A stretch of 64,000 bases of DNA, from the NCBI GenBank assembly GCA_001600455.1, contig BCKC01000003.1, forward strand, positions 3,262,315 through 3,326,314, written 5' to 3'. Shown here piece by piece: positions 26,344 to 38,619 of this stretch. Every line of letters begins with the position of its first letter. Position 1 is the stretch's first letter. A program made the position numbers and the translations under genes. Under the pieces are notes generated by a model. That model saw only the letters and a program-made list of their open reading frames with translations, had not been told where the DNA came from and searched no databases. The stretch is from Endocalyx cinctus (lineage: Eukaryota; Ascomycota; Sordariomycetes; Amphisphaeriales; Apiosporaceae).

Positions 26344-26976
26344 ATGGATGTAGGTCCTCCTAACTTATCCCTCCCTCTACCTACAAAGCTCTATATAAAA
26401 GCATGTAACTTGACCTTCTAACATATCTCCCCTTTCCAAACAAACCAGGCCATATCCACCTACAGCTTCGCAACCTGCGGCTGGCACCTCCTCCAAGCCC
26501 TCCCCCTCATACTATGGCCCTCCGCCATCTCCGAGCTCCTCCGCATCGACTCTCAGGAGCGGCCCGAGATGCACGGCAGCTTCGGCGGTCCTATCGAAGA
26601 CTATTTCGCGCGCAGCCTCGGATTCGCGATCGCGACCTTGGGGATCCTCACGGTCGTCTTGACCGGAAGCGTGCCCTTAACCACAACAACCGATCCTTCT
26701 TCTTTAACGAAAAGTCCCTTCGCCGTCCCCGTAGTGCTTCTCACGACCCTGCATCACGCCTCGGCCGCGGCGTACACGTGGATCCGGTACGGGACCACGT
26801 CCCAGACGGGATTCCTCCTGGCGTTTTTGGGGAATGCTCCTTTAGCCGCTTTCGGCGTGTGGTGCTTGCTGTTCGGCGGGGACGAGGCGAGGCGGAGCAA
26901 GAGGACGGGCGCGGATAAGAGGACGAGCGGATTTCCCTTTCGGAACGCGGAGGCGGATAAGAGGAAGGGGAAATAA
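26344..26976 (+). CDS. Small multi-span membrane protein, fungal family of unknown role
   Basis: The main exon (26449-26976) is open and codes for a hydrophobic protein, but it has no ATG before residue 43. I propose a two-codon first exon ATGGAT at 26344-26349, a 99-base intron (GTAGGT, CTAAC branch sites, ACCAG) and 177 residues in total. Four hydrophobic segments are visible: the one ending LPLILWPSAISELL, the one in SLGFAIATLGILTVVL, VPVVLLTTLHHASAAAY, and FLLAFLGNAPLAAFGVWCLL. The C terminus is basic (KRTGADKRTS...KRKGK) and presumably cytosolic. The layout recalls a fungal family of small four-span proteins with no assigned function. The alternative start is the internal ATG at 26569, which would remove the first span. 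A TATATAAAAG at 26391 inside the proposed intron argues against the tiny exon, so the start is uncertain. Confidence 0.65.
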
Positions 26977-27790
26977 TAATGAAAGTAAGGCCCGGAGATA
27001 GTATACCTGCTTACCTACCTGGATGGGGGAAAGGGAGGGGGTTTGTCGATAAAGAAATATTGGAAAGAAGCTGTATATCGAGATTCGGCTGGCGTTATTT
27101 AATTCGCTGGTTTCACAAAAAAAAAAAAAAAAAGACGATCATAATAATTCACAAATGAGTACCTTAATCGAGGTCTGGAGTGGTTGAACCAATTGACCCA
27201 AGACACTACTCTACGTTACTCGAGGGTCTGTTTCTAAAATAGAGAAAGGTCCCCTGTGTGTTGCATCACCATACATTGTCACTACATTTCAACATGATCA
27301 TTTTGAGACACTATTAAGCTCGCAAGTGATGGGAGTCGTCAACTATTGAATTCTCCGACTCTATCTAGGGTAGGTAGATGATGCGCCGAAAAGGCCGTAA
27401 ACAGACTGCACCAACCCTTCATAAAAGAAGTATTAATTTGAAAACAACAAAAAAAAAAAGAGTCAAGTCAGCTGCATTCCTTCTAACGTCAACACTCCGT
27501 CGTGAAAATGATTATGGGGTCTCCCCTTCCTCCCGATCCTGTCCAACCTATTCTGCTCTTCCGCCAAAGGAACAGTTTTTTTTTTCTGTTCCCACCAACC
27601 CTCTGTATATATTATCATATCTCATATCAGAGGACTTTATTCAACTCGGGTTCGCTGCCACATCATCCCCGGAGCAAACGAAATACGGATCGGGGGTCGC
27701 GAGGTTTTTATGATCCTCGCTTCGATGATGGCTTTTTGTCTTTTATAAGGTGATATCGAGTCCGGCTCTTGTAAAGTTTTTTTTCTTTCT
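26977..27790. other. Spacer between converging genes
   Basis: Three-prime sides of the membrane protein gene (plus) and the CYSTM gene (minus). Includes an A run at 27117-27134. No gene was supported; 27378-27753 has only chance frames. Confidence 0.6.
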
Positions 27791-28436
27791 TTAACAGCAT
27801 TCGAAGCAGCACTCGAAGCAGTCGGCGCAGCACTCGCAACCTTCCTCGCAGACGAAGCAACAGCACAGCGCGGCCAGACACCCCTTCAGGCAACCGCCGC
27901 CGCCACCGCTGCTCCTCTCGGGAGGAGGCTGCTGCTGGTACTGCATGCCGCCTTGGGGAGGGCCATAGTATTGACCTTGAGGAGGACCGTAAGCCTAGAG
28001 GTGAAGTCGAGCGCATGTTAGCTATCTATCGTATTTGGTATATGTATAGTTTGTGTACTGAAGGTGCGCATGAATAGATTATTTCCTTGCGACGAAGGGA
28101 GAGAAGAGAAAAAAAAAGCCAACAGCATATCATAGGTAGTTGGATTTTCAGTAGGTTCGGACACGGCACAGGATGATAATGTGCCGCCCTACCTCAGCTG
28201 GCTGCAGGGAGCTTAGATGCTTGATCCAGGTGCTGGCTTGGCGATGAGAATTGGCGCGTCTGGGCAGCCTGGGCGGTATGCTTCGATTGACGACATATGA
28301 TGAAGAAAGGGTGGAATACGGTGCGTTTGATAGAGAAATAAGGAGTGATATAACTTACCTGAGGAGGAGGCTGAGGATATCCGCCGTAGCCCTGCTGGGG
28401 AGGGGGACCTTGGTTGTAGTAGTCGTGGCTGGACAT
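27791..28436 (-). CDS. CYSTM-family cysteine-rich tail-anchored protein
   Basis: Exon 1 is 28436-28359 (26 codons) and the last exon is 27994-27791, both in phase 0, giving 93 residues. The N terminus is Pro/Gln/Gly/Tyr-rich ([32 protein letters not shown]). The C terminus is the CYSTM module: a glycine run, [15 protein letters not shown], then repeated C-E-C-C and F-E-C-C to the stop. CYSTM proteins are small membrane-associated stress-tolerance proteins across eukaryotes, with the Cys-rich segment thought to lie at the membrane. The single-intron model leaves a 364-base intron. Inside it lies a 9-base segment at 28201-28193 flanked by CTGCAG and GTAGGG, which would add Pro-Ala-Glu without changing frame (96 residues). 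No other family fits this cysteine pattern. Confidence 0.88.
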
Positions 28437-29594
28437 ATTGAATATGAAGTTTGGTGTTCTGCGCAGAGAAAGTAAGGACGGTGTTAGTTTAAAGATGATC
28501 AAGATGGCGCATTAAATAAATGCTGCTTGTAGTAGTAGTAGCAGCTGTTTGCTTTTTTAATGGAAGCGGTAGTTAATGAATGAAATTATGACCTACTTTT
28601 GATAGCTTTTCAACTAAATGGTAATGAACGGGTTATTTAGGTACGTTGTGGATTACTAAATTAAGAAGGAAAAGAAGAATTAAAGGAAAGAAAAAAGGGC
28701 TGAATCGCAAGATAAAGTTGTTTAGGAATAAAGTAAGGTAAGGTAAACAGTACCCGGGGGAAATATAAATGAGATTTATAGGTTTTTTAAGCTGGCCGAA
28801 ACATTAGATGCAATGGATACATCCTATATTAAGGTACATTTTTATATTTTTAAAAAATACGGTATTTTATCATTCACTTGTATGGGAAAGGGTTGCTACA
28901 ACTTTTATTTAGTAGAATTGGGGACCGAATAACTACCTAGCAGCTCCTAGGTACCTAGTTAGGCAGCTAAGCCTGCTAAATAGGTACTAACACTACTTTA
29001 AGTAACTAACCCTGTTTGATCAGATGATACGAACTGCGCAAAATGGGTGTATCCATGAAATGTTTTCAAGATTATTATGTATCAGTGATTCATCCATTGC
29101 CTACTTTCTGTAGTAGCATAGCATGCACTACGGTAACTAACCAAATAGCCTACTTATATGTACGTATTCTCCAGGGCTGTACGTACTGTACATTTATTAT
29201 CTAGCGAATACCAAAGTGAAAAAGTATTGCGTAATGTAGCCAACTTCTCTGTTTATAATGACCTACATTGGAAGGACTTCTAACTTGATCCAAGCTTGTC
29301 ATGTCACCTGGGCAGCTGGGGAATATTTTTAAGTAGATGCCGTTCTTCCGTTATATCAACAGGTTTTACCTTAGGACCCAATCCAGTATAATGAACGAGT
29401 GTACTGTACATTCTTCGGAAATACCGGTGAAGGACAGTGACCCTTGTATGGAATACATCAGGTAATATTTTATTTTATTCAGTAAGGGTATGCGAGCACA
29501 ATACGGGGTTGATAATCTCTTCGGTGCCACATCTAATCCATTCTGCCAGTAAAATGCTTCGCCCCCTTAGGTTCCTCTAAAAAACCGTCTCCAG

Positions 29595-29634
<40 letters not shown>

Positions 29635-31031
29635 TGTGTGAGAAAAAGATGCGCCTAGATAAAGTACACGTAATAATAAACCGCAAGAAAATGATAGACT
29701 GTAAATCAGTAATGTTGTATCACTATGCGAATCCTCGCATCTACGCATAATCGTCCATCCCTTTCCCACTTCTTACCGAGTTAGTTTAATCTAGAATATC
29801 TATTCCTAAAGGAATCAAAGAGGCCGCCTCTCTCTCTTGAATTGTACCACGAGATCTTTTTTATTAAATAGACGGTCGCGCCCTGCTACAAATGCTACGA
29901 ATATAGGCTGCAGATGAAGTAGCCCTGCGTTTCAAGTAATTGTTACCCTACATCTAACCTTTTTTTTTTTTCTTCATACCGTACCATGGCTTCTTATTTG
30001 CCGCTCCCCTAAAAGATCCCCCCTGTTCGCCCCCAAAAAGCTTGAATGGAACGACCCTGAATGCCTGATTCGTTCAAGGACCCTCCAGACCAATTGTTCA
30101 AGTGCGTACGCCAGCCACACAAGATTTCGTAACTCTGTGTGGCAGAGCAAACCCCCCTTGATCCTCCGCGGCAAGGTGGCTCAGTAATATAGTCACGTAA
30201 CCTAACATCCAATCATTTGATCCAAATAGTTCTGAGACAGTTCCTATCCATTTTTCTTCTCGGTTCGGAGCCGCCGCCGACCGAGGTGTTCCAGGCCGGC
30301 CTGTCAGCATGTTTCTTCACCAAAGCGCTAAATAAGTCTTTTTAACTAAGAAAGAGAGAGACAGACAGACAGGGTCTGCTGGATTATCGGCTTCGTCATT
30401 AGCACTAGGCCGTTGTAATAGTTTCGACTAACAAATCGAATTCTCTGGTGAGGCGATAATTCTATAGCACATCTACGTAACTGGAATCAATAAAGTGCCG
30501 AAATACTTCTTTTGAAACAAATACATCCAATGTATAACTTCCGACGGAGAATACATGATTATATAAGAAAAAAAGGAACCGGGAAAATGTTAAAGCTTAT
30601 AAAGCCTCAAAGGTAGAAAATGTCATAGGGCTGAGAGAGCCTCTTAATTGCCAAGAGACCTTTGACTCGAACGGGAGAAGAGATGATACTTCTTGGCAAC
30701 GGTTTCCAATGTTCATCCCATCCGCGGTACTGTATGACCGCAAAGACTAGTTCCTTATGTATTCGAGTAAATTTTAAGTCTATATTCGGGAGAAACTTTC
30801 TCATCTTTTGTTTGTCCTAGCAAGCAAACGACGTGTCATCTATACGTCACTACTCGGTCATAACTGTCAAATAAGAACAAGAATGCAACAATGCTTTTGC
30901 AGTTCACTTTTTTTTTTAACCGACACCTCATGCTAGTCTGCTAGTCCTGAACTTTTACTACTTCTCGGAGTTCTAGGTGATAAATCTCTTGTATGACATC
31001 ACCCCCCACATGACAAAGCGTTTCGTTGGAT
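28437..31031. other. 2.6 kb spacer between CYSTM and ABP1 genes
   Basis: Mostly AT-rich. Holds the CYSTM promoter at the left and the ABP1 3' side at the right. The palindromic word TACCTAGCAGCTCCTAGGTA starts at 28934, and a TC/TG microsatellite follows. A 65-residue open frame at 30607-30804 (minus) looks protein-like but matches nothing I know. Confidence 0.5.
29595..29640. repeat. Compound TC/TG microsatellite
   Basis: About eleven TC units run directly into twelve TG units. Confidence 0.92.
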
Positions 31032-33565
31032 CTATGGATCTAACTCGACGTAGTTGGCCGGGAACAGACCGGTCTCGCCCTTGTACTGCCCGTACCACCA
31101 ATCTTCGTCAGGGAATTCTAGGTGCGTAATCTTGGCTCCCTCTGGGAAGCTCAATTCTATCATCCATGTTAGTTCTGATTGCAAGGTCCATTTCCATGAC
31201 GTAGACTTACCATTATCTTCTGCTGCCTCGTAATCAAATTGCGCCGTTGCCGTTTTGCCGGCGTCGGCGGTGGGTTCGGGCGCAGACGGCGCGGCGGCCG
31301 GTGCCGGTGGGGGAGGGGCGGGCTCATGGCTCACAGGCGCCGGGGGTGGAGGTACCGGAGCGTCATCATCCTCTACAAGTTCAACGTAGTTGCTAGGGAA
31401 CAGACCGCTTTCGCCTCGTTCATTGGTGCCCATCCACCAGTCCTCGTCAACCATGTCGATGTTCGTGACGTAGGCGCCTTCCCGGAGTTCCAGCTCGTTA
31501 TCCTCTGCCGGCTCATAGTCATACTGAATGAGCGCACGTTTCCCACCGGTAGCGGCCGGCGCCTCGGCGACAGGCTCGTGACCGAATTGTTCTTCGGCAA
31601 CGTGAGTTGCCGCAGCACGAGGATCGTAAGCCTCTGCTTCATCCGGGATGTCGGCTTCTCTCGGTAATTCCTGCTCAATAGGTCGGACTGGGAGTGACCG
31701 AGCGGGCTCTTGGGGTGGTTCGATATCAGGCTCTGGTCCTCTGGGAACAGGAACAGCAACTCGAACCGGCGATGGTTCTCGTTCTGGCTCTACTTCCTCT
31801 TCAGGCTCGTCCGTAGGCGGGGGTGGACGTGGTGGCATGCCAGGTAAGGCGAACCCACCCGGAGGACCGTTGTCCGAAGGTCGAGTAGCCGCAGGTGGAG
31901 GAGGAGGCGGTGCTGGCTCATCGGCCGGCGTGGGAACCCTGGGGGCGGACGGAGCAGGGGCCGGCACCGGAGGCTCTTCCTTGAATCTATCACGAATAGG
32001 GGTAATGCCTTCGGAGGCAACAGGGGGTGCATCTTGGCTGGTAGCCGTGTCACCCGTCTTCTGTCCTGCAATCCCGCGACTATAAGAGGGGGCTTGGACA
32101 GACCAACTCTTGCCTGTGTATCCACTTTGCCATCCAGCTCCACCGCTCTTTTGAGCTGACATAGGCGACGTGATAGCTGGGCTAGCGACTTTGGGAGCTG
32201 CTCCCTGTTGCGCTTTCTTCTCCGCCCAAAGCTGGGCCGGCGTCTTTCCGCCTTGGTCGGCGAAAGTTCGGCTAGCTGATCCGACCGGAGCGGCGGCAGC
32301 CGGAGCCGGTGAAGGACCACTAAAACCCATAGCACCGGGGGTTGGCGCCTTTGTGCCTGTAAAGGAAGATGCACCGCCAAATTTCTTTGCAACCTTCGGC
32401 TTGGGCAGTTCAGTGATGCGTTCGGATTGGTTGAAGGCAGCACTACGTTCTGCTAAACTCTGCGGCCGAGGCTCTTCCTCGACCGGTTTCTGCGCCTTGG
32501 CTCGGATAGCAGCGATATCCACTTTGCCCACAGGTTCATAAGCACCTCGTACCGGTGCAGGCCTTTCATCTCGTTGTTCCTTAGCGGCAGCTCGGATAGC
32601 ACCAATATCAACCTTTCCGACCGGTTGATACGAGCCACCGATAGTTCCCGCCGGCCTGTTGTCTGGCTTGTTTGCCGGCTGGAACCTAGACGGTGCCTGT
32701 TTCTGGTTCCTCAGTTCGTCAATGTTCACCTTGGTCGGCTTGTAGGCTGATTCCACCTTCTGAATCTCGGATCGAGAGACTTGGGGCGCATCTTCACCCC
32801 ATCCATCATCGTCAGTTTTCTTTCTTAAGTTTGCATTCCGGGCCGCAACAATGGGGTTGTAGGAGCTAGACGAGGTGGAAAACACCGGCTTCGATTTGAC
32901 CGGAGGCGGGGGCTTGCTGGTATTTACAGGTGCGCTACCACCGGCAGTGTATTTAGCACCGGAGGCGTCCGAGACTTTTTGCAAAATGTTGGCAGGCTCT
33001 ATGTCGGTATCGGAACGGGCAGTAATTTGAACATGGTAACCCTAAAACTCACGTTAGCTGTCATGTACACGTAACCTTTCCCCTTGGGTTGGGTACCAAC
33101 TTACGTGGAGAATTTTAGAGACAGCATTGACATGACTGGTAAAATAACCTTTTGTCCGCTCAGGTACACCTCCGCCACACTACATTCAATTTTAAATATT
33201 AGTTTCCTCATCTGGCTACAAATAGTCAATGTTTGGTATAGAGTAATACGAACCCAGGCGATCAAAGCAAACTTAGGCAAACCGGTATTTGGGTCCTTGA
33301 CTTTTAGAAAGGCAAATTGAATGCGGCCCTCGTTAAAATCTTCGATTAGTTCATCAAGCTCACCTTCGCCGGTGGACTGAACCTTAAGAATGCTCTCTTT
33401 GCTACCGCTATCTTGGAAGGCATTGGCGAGGGGAGCCTGGACCGAGAATAGAGCCCATTGACCGTAAGTAGAAGAGCTACCGGAAGGAGGTGCTGGTGCA
33501 TTGACTACCCCCTGATAGCTACTCTTGATAGAAGGCCCATTTATGGACAGGTTAAGCGATGCCAT
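31032..33565 (-). CDS. abp1: Actin-binding protein Abp1 (drebrin-like, ADF-H plus two SH3)
   Basis: Four exons: 33565-33254, 33179-33105, 33041-31211 and 31156-31032, totalling 780 residues. Introns are 74, 63 and 54 bases. Abp1 binds F-actin at endocytic patches and recruits endocytic regulators through its SH3 domains. The ADF-homology domain covers residues 1-140, with the family's GxPKFALIAWCGGGVPERTK... core restored only after splicing exons 1 and 2. The central 450 residues are Pro/Ala/Glu-rich, with repeated (Y)xPVGKVDIxAIRAxA units near residues 230-290. SH3 domains lie at about 625-683 (ending GLFPSNYVELVE) and 722-780 (ending GLFPANYVELDP). The last intron sits inside the second SH3 and is needed to restore AAEDNELSFPEGAK. 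First donor is GTTCGT, a weak site; the others are GTAAGT. Confidence 0.93.
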
Positions 33566-34408
33566 GTCAGGCAATGTGTTATGATGTTATTTGACTAGGT
33601 GTGAGTATTCTGTGTACGATGGTGGAGAAGTTTGGATAGAATGAGGTCGAATAAAGAGGAATATCACCGTCCATTCAGTGAGGGCGGGGGAATTCTGACT
33701 GATTGGGTTTGTTGGATCAACAACAAGAAAAGGACAACTATAGTACCAAGACGAGTAATTTGTTCCTCAAAGTACGAGAGAAACAAGGAAATAAAGAATA
33801 AATAAAAAAATAAATAAATAAAAATCTTCCCGGCCTCAGTTGGTTGGAATAATTGGAAAAGACAGCTTAGAAGGAAGCGTATTATGGAATCAAGTCATTA
33901 CGCAGAGAAGTGGGCTGTGTTGAGGCATCCATTTGTGTGTGTACACTGTATTATAACCCTTGTATTTACAGTACGGTTAGTGATGATCGGTACGTCACTT
34001 GCAGTAACATTCGTCTTAATAAGGCTTGTATCACTTCATAGTGTAGTGTAAATGTAGTGTAAGACTACGCCTAAACCTAAAGCTCCCCTGCTCCCCTGAA
34101 AAAAATGCGTATATACGTTATAACGTAAAAGCACGAACCAATAATCTTACATCTCACATTTTCCTGGTTATCAATTAGTTTGTAGATCATTCGAATTGTT
34201 TGTACTTTATGTAGCCTTATCGATAGAGGCAGAGCAGTACGGTAGTACCTAGGCGTTCTTTAGTACACCACATTTATTCAACAACAAATACATACAGAAC
34301 TGTTTGCGACATCTTCAATTCATTATTAGTATCAAGAAAAAAAGATACGTTGTTAATCAGTCTATCTATTTTATTTATATAATTGGTGTTTATATATTTG
34401 CATTCAAC
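33566..34408. other. Divergent promoter region
   Basis: Shared upstream region of ABP1 (leftward) and the C2H2 gene (rightward). AT-rich, with an AAAT-type run at 33799-33823. No gene seen. Confidence 0.6.
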
Positions 34409-35561
34409 ATGGTTTTACTTTCGGAAGATTCATCGTCAATCAGTTCACTTTCTTCAGACTCTCCCGAAGCCGACAACGACTACGATGACACGGTCATGAT
34501 GGATGAGACGCCTTTACCTCCCTCCAAGCGACAGAAGATCGGTGATGGCTCTAGAGCATCATCATCTGTGCATGTTGAACCTGCTGAACCTGAACCTGAA
34601 CCAGACCAAGAAGCTGATAATGATCTTGACGGCGATATCTCATCTGACACTTCTGGCGACGTACCCAATTCCCCTATCAACGCTAAACTCGACGAGGATG
34701 AATTTCAGGAGCAAATCACCGTATGCGCCTGGGATGGTTGCGATGCAGGGGACTTGGGGAATATGGATAAATTAGTAGAACATATACACAACGATCATAT
34801 TGAGAATCGGCAGAAGAAATATACATGCGAATGGATGAACTGTAACAGGAAGAGCATGCCACACGCGAGTGGTTACGCGCTGAAGGCCCATATGAGGAGT
34901 CATACCAGAGAAAAGCCATTTTATTGCTATCTTCCCGGTAAGTCTTAGGCCATACTTTCCCTTTTTATAGTTTCGAATGTGGCTGCTAATATACACAGAA
35001 TGCGATCGAGCTTTTACGAGATCAGATGCGTTGGCGAAGCATATGAGAACAGTTCATGAGACGGAGGCACTTCGACCATCCGATCCAGTTCCCAAATCAA
35101 TGCAGTATTCATCCACAAAGGCCAACAAGGTGAAAATTATAATTAAGACGCCACAGTCTCATGCCACCAGCCAGGACGAGAACGCTGATAACGGAGACCT
35201 AAACGATGACATTGCCGATTTCTTCACGCCCTTGACGGAACAACATTTCAGTACTAAGGAGCTAGGAATGGGTATCGAGGCACTCTGGAAACACTGCGTA
35301 GCAAATGTCAAGTGGGCAACCAAGGAAGGCGAAGAGCTTCGACAGCAATGCAAGGAATTAGAGGAAGAATACAAAGCTGAGTGGCTAGAGAAGGAAATCC
35401 TTCTCGACCAACTTGTTATAACGGAGGAAAGCTACTGGAGAGACCGAGAGATTGTGCTTTCATCCACCGAGGCCACTACTCTGAGACAAGCCAGGAAACC
35501 CGATCAGGATGAGTCGATGATGGACGACAGCGAACCTGTGGAAATCTCCGGGCAGGGCTAG
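34409..35561 (+). CDS. C2H2 zinc-finger protein, Iec1-like INO80 subunit candidate
   Basis: Two exons, 34409-34937 and 34999-35561, across a 61-base intron (GTAAGT...ACACAG), give 363 residues. Residues 1-105 are acidic and Ser-rich. Three C2H2 units follow: a divergent CAWDGC...H...H (about 109-134), CEWMNCNRKS...HMRSH (142-168), and CYLPECDRAFTRSDALAKHMRTVH (174-199). The intron splits the third finger. The C-terminal part is acidic and helical, with a likely coiled coil (about 275-325). The finger pattern, with TREKPF linker and SDALAKHMRTVHE, is what I recall for fungal Iec1-type proteins of the INO80 chromatin remodeller. This assignment is by recollection of motif style. A GLI/ZIC-like DNA-binding factor is the alternative. 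Confidence 0.85.
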
Positions 35562-36607
35562 GTGCACGGCCGTGGATATAGTACAGATGTCGAACCTTGA
35601 CAAGTTATACCAACTCTCGATTCCCCTAGAACAGCGCATCTTCTAGGTGGGAGAGATCCAACACTTTCAACGACTCCAAGGTTTTGAATTCGGATCAAGT
35701 TTTTTTCTCGGATTCTTCATGGGATTAGAAATGAGTAGTGACTCGGAAAACAAACCGCTACCCTCTTCTTTTTACGGCTGGGTTTTCTAGGTCCTATTCC
35801 TATAGGTCTAACCGCATCATGTCTATATTTCTTGTTATTTGCTACGAAGTATGATATGTTAAGAAAGTATTTGGAGGGAAGAAGTTTCCAGGGTATGGAA
35901 AATGAGAGAGGAACAGAATTTCCTGCAATGATTGATATTATGTAATCCCTTGATTGGGCGGTAATTACGGAGTAGAGGCATCTCATATTGACACTGATCA
36001 GCAGAGACAGGACAAGTACAGTACAGGAGTTAATAGCATTGGAGGTTTCATTTTCTCTTAGAAAAAATAAGAAGAAGAAATTAGATATGATTGAATTGTA
36101 AGCAAATATATTTACAGAGATGCTAATGCTAGGACATGTTTATTGTAAATCTATCATGGCAGCATGGATGGGTATTTCTTATATTTATATTCTCTATAAA
36201 ATGACGCAATGGCTATATACAAGTAGTTTGACATGCACCCCACTGACGGTGCCACTAATTGACTAAACGAACTGCCCCTCCAAATCCCCCCCTTCTACAA
36301 TTGATTTAGTAACAAATAACAGACGGATCCAGACCGGAGAAGCGAAAGAAACAAGATTAATAACTAATCAGACTATTACTATTGATATAGATTTATTTTT
36401 ATTTTTATTTCTTTTTTCTCTCTCGGTCTATATTCTCACTTTCTTTCGTAATTACTCTGAAGAGGACTAAGAAAAGAAAAGAAGCAAAAGCTCTTACTAT
36501 CATCTTCTCTTTCCGTTCAAAAGATTTTTTTTTATGTAGTTTTTATATAAAAAGTTCCTTTACCCGACCAACCGATTTCATCCCAAACTTTAACTCTACT
36601 ATTCGTC
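35562..36607. other. Intergenic spacer
   Basis: Three-prime UTR of the C2H2 gene and promoter of the glutaredoxin gene. TACGGAGTA occurs at 35966-35974. The part just upstream of the glutaredoxin ATG is pyrimidine-rich (36380-36600), as is common for highly expressed fungal genes. Confidence 0.6.
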
Positions 36608-37513
36608 ATGTCGACGATAAAAGAAATCACGACCGAGACCGACTGGCGCTCGCACGTAGCCGCCCTCCCGTCGCAATGCCTCCTCATCATCTCCTTCCAC
36701 GCGCCCTGGGCCGCCCCCTGCGCCAAGATGGCCGAGGTCCTCCAAGCCCTCGCGGCCGAGTATCCGGCGACGGAGCCGCCGTCGACGAGCTGGGTCTCGA
36801 TCAACGCCGAGGAGCTCAGCGACGTCACCGAGACGTACGACGTCACCGCCGTCCCGTTCCTCATCCTCCAGCGAAACGACCAGATCCTCGAGACCGTGAG
36901 CGGTAGCAGCGCCGTCAAGGTGCGGGCGGCGATCGAGAAGCACGCGAAAGCGGAAGGGAAAACTACGGCGGCGGCTGCTGCTACCGGTACGACGAATGCG
37001 ACGACGACGAACGGAGCGGGAGAAAACGACGTCGAGATGGCGGAGACGGACCCGGTTAAGGCTAAGGAAGAGCTGTTCAAGAGGCTGGGAGAGCTTGTTA
37101 AGGCTGCGCCCGTGATGCTGTTCATGAAGGGCACGCCGAGCGCGCCCCAGTGCGGCTTCTCGCGGCAGCTCGTAGCCATCTTGAGGGAGCGAAGCGTTAA
37201 GTACGGCTTCTTCAACATCCTGGCCGATGACGAGGTGCGGCAGGGCCTGAAGGAGTTCGCGGACTGGCCAACCTTCCCGCAGCTTTGGGTCGATGGGGAG
37301 CTCGTGGGCGGCCTGGATATTGTGAGTTAATATTCTCGTTTTTTATCTCCCTTGTACAGGCGATTTTTCGTCGATGACTTCGTCACTGATTCTTTTTTTT
37401 TTTTTACTAACTCGTATACTTTTTCCGTACAGGTCAAGGAGGAGCTAGAAAATGACCCCGAATTCTTGAACTCGCATAGCGTAGCGAAGGAGGAGGGCAC
37501 AGCTGCAGCATGA
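36608..37513 (+). CDS. Monothiol CGFS glutaredoxin with thioredoxin-like domain (Grx3/Grx4 type)
   Basis: Two exons, 36608-37321 and 37433-37513, joined by a 111-base intron (GTGAGT...CGTACAG), give 264 residues. These proteins bind a bridging 2Fe-2S cluster, signal iron status to iron regulators, and support cytosolic-nuclear iron delivery. The N-terminal thioredoxin-like domain (about 5-110) has WAAPC at 34-38 in place of the usual WAEPC; it has one active-site cysteine. A low-complexity Ala/Thr linker (about 118-140) leads to the glutaredoxin domain with CGFS at 182-185 and WPTFPQLWVDGELVGGLDI. The last exon carries the terminal helix VKEELENDPEFL. The gene is strongly GC-rich in the third codon position, unlike its spacers, which suggests high expression. 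Confidence 0.95.
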
Positions 37514-38619
37514 GGAGGAACATTCAATACGAAGATATGATACAGACAGCCCCCTCTTCTAGGATAACTATGACTTCAGTAATCATAGTCCATTATAACG
37601 AATCAATGAAACTCGAAGTAAGGAACAGATTCTCCCTTCGCGAAGGACATCTTCAGGTTGATGGTTAATACATCTCCGCAGAAGTATGATCTAGCATAGC
37701 TTATACGATTAAGTCGAGGAAGAAGAAAGCGTGTGCCGGTCTTTTGTGTTCTAAGCAAAATCTGCGAGATCGAATATTGAGAAGCAATTAGTAGTTAGAA
37801 CGGAACCTTCTTAGAACTGTCAAGTTCCCATGATCTTTCTCAGTCTAATGTCAATTTCAACTTGTTTTATGTGAACAGGTAGATTAGATCACTGGAGACC
37901 ATTTCATCTCTAGAACAAATATATAGGCCGGCTGTTACGAATATCGGTGCGTTTTCTTCCTTGATACAAAGTGCTGTTACTTAAAAAGAAAAAGAAAAAA
38001 AGCCGCTGGTTTACCATTTGCCTAAGTATTGAGATTATACTATGTAGGGCTCTGTAATAGTATTGAAAATGTGGCACAAGCTTTTTATCCATCCCTTTCT
38101 TTGGAAGCCTGGACACTGAGTACGTCATCGCAGATGATCGGGACATCTTCATACATACCTCATTTTGAGCATTCAATTCATTCATCCTACATATTTCCTG
38201 TAAAAGGCGTAAGAAGTCACGTATTCTGAATCCAAAAGCCTCTTCCTTTCCTTCGGACTAAGCATATGGAAATTTTTTCAGTTAATGTAGTTTGAACCAT
38301 AAATCCGACTCTAATAATTTGACCATTAAATAGACAAGATGTTATAAACAACACCTAAAAGAGGCGATGATTTTAAACAAGAATTCTAAATCCAATAGAT
38401 ATCCCTATCACCTCCCAAATTAATCTATTAAAACATTGGTATCCGAAATTTGGCGGCCGAAAGCCTCACTGGCAACCTCCAAACACCGATTGTTCTTTCC
38501 GGAACGTAACCCCATTTATATCCTATATATTCTCTATATATCGTCACATAAACCCATATATACACACGCACACGAAAGAGAACAGCCACTTAAGAGTACC
38601 GAGTCTTCGACTTTTTGCA
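37514..38619. other. Spacer between converging genes
   Basis: Three-prime sides of the glutaredoxin (plus) and multicopper oxidase (minus) genes. AT-rich; no gene recognised. Confidence 0.6.

Noticed and set aside
30607..30804. 65-codon open frame on the minus strand
   Set aside because: Composition is protein-like, but there is no known motif and no supporting neighbours; could be chance.
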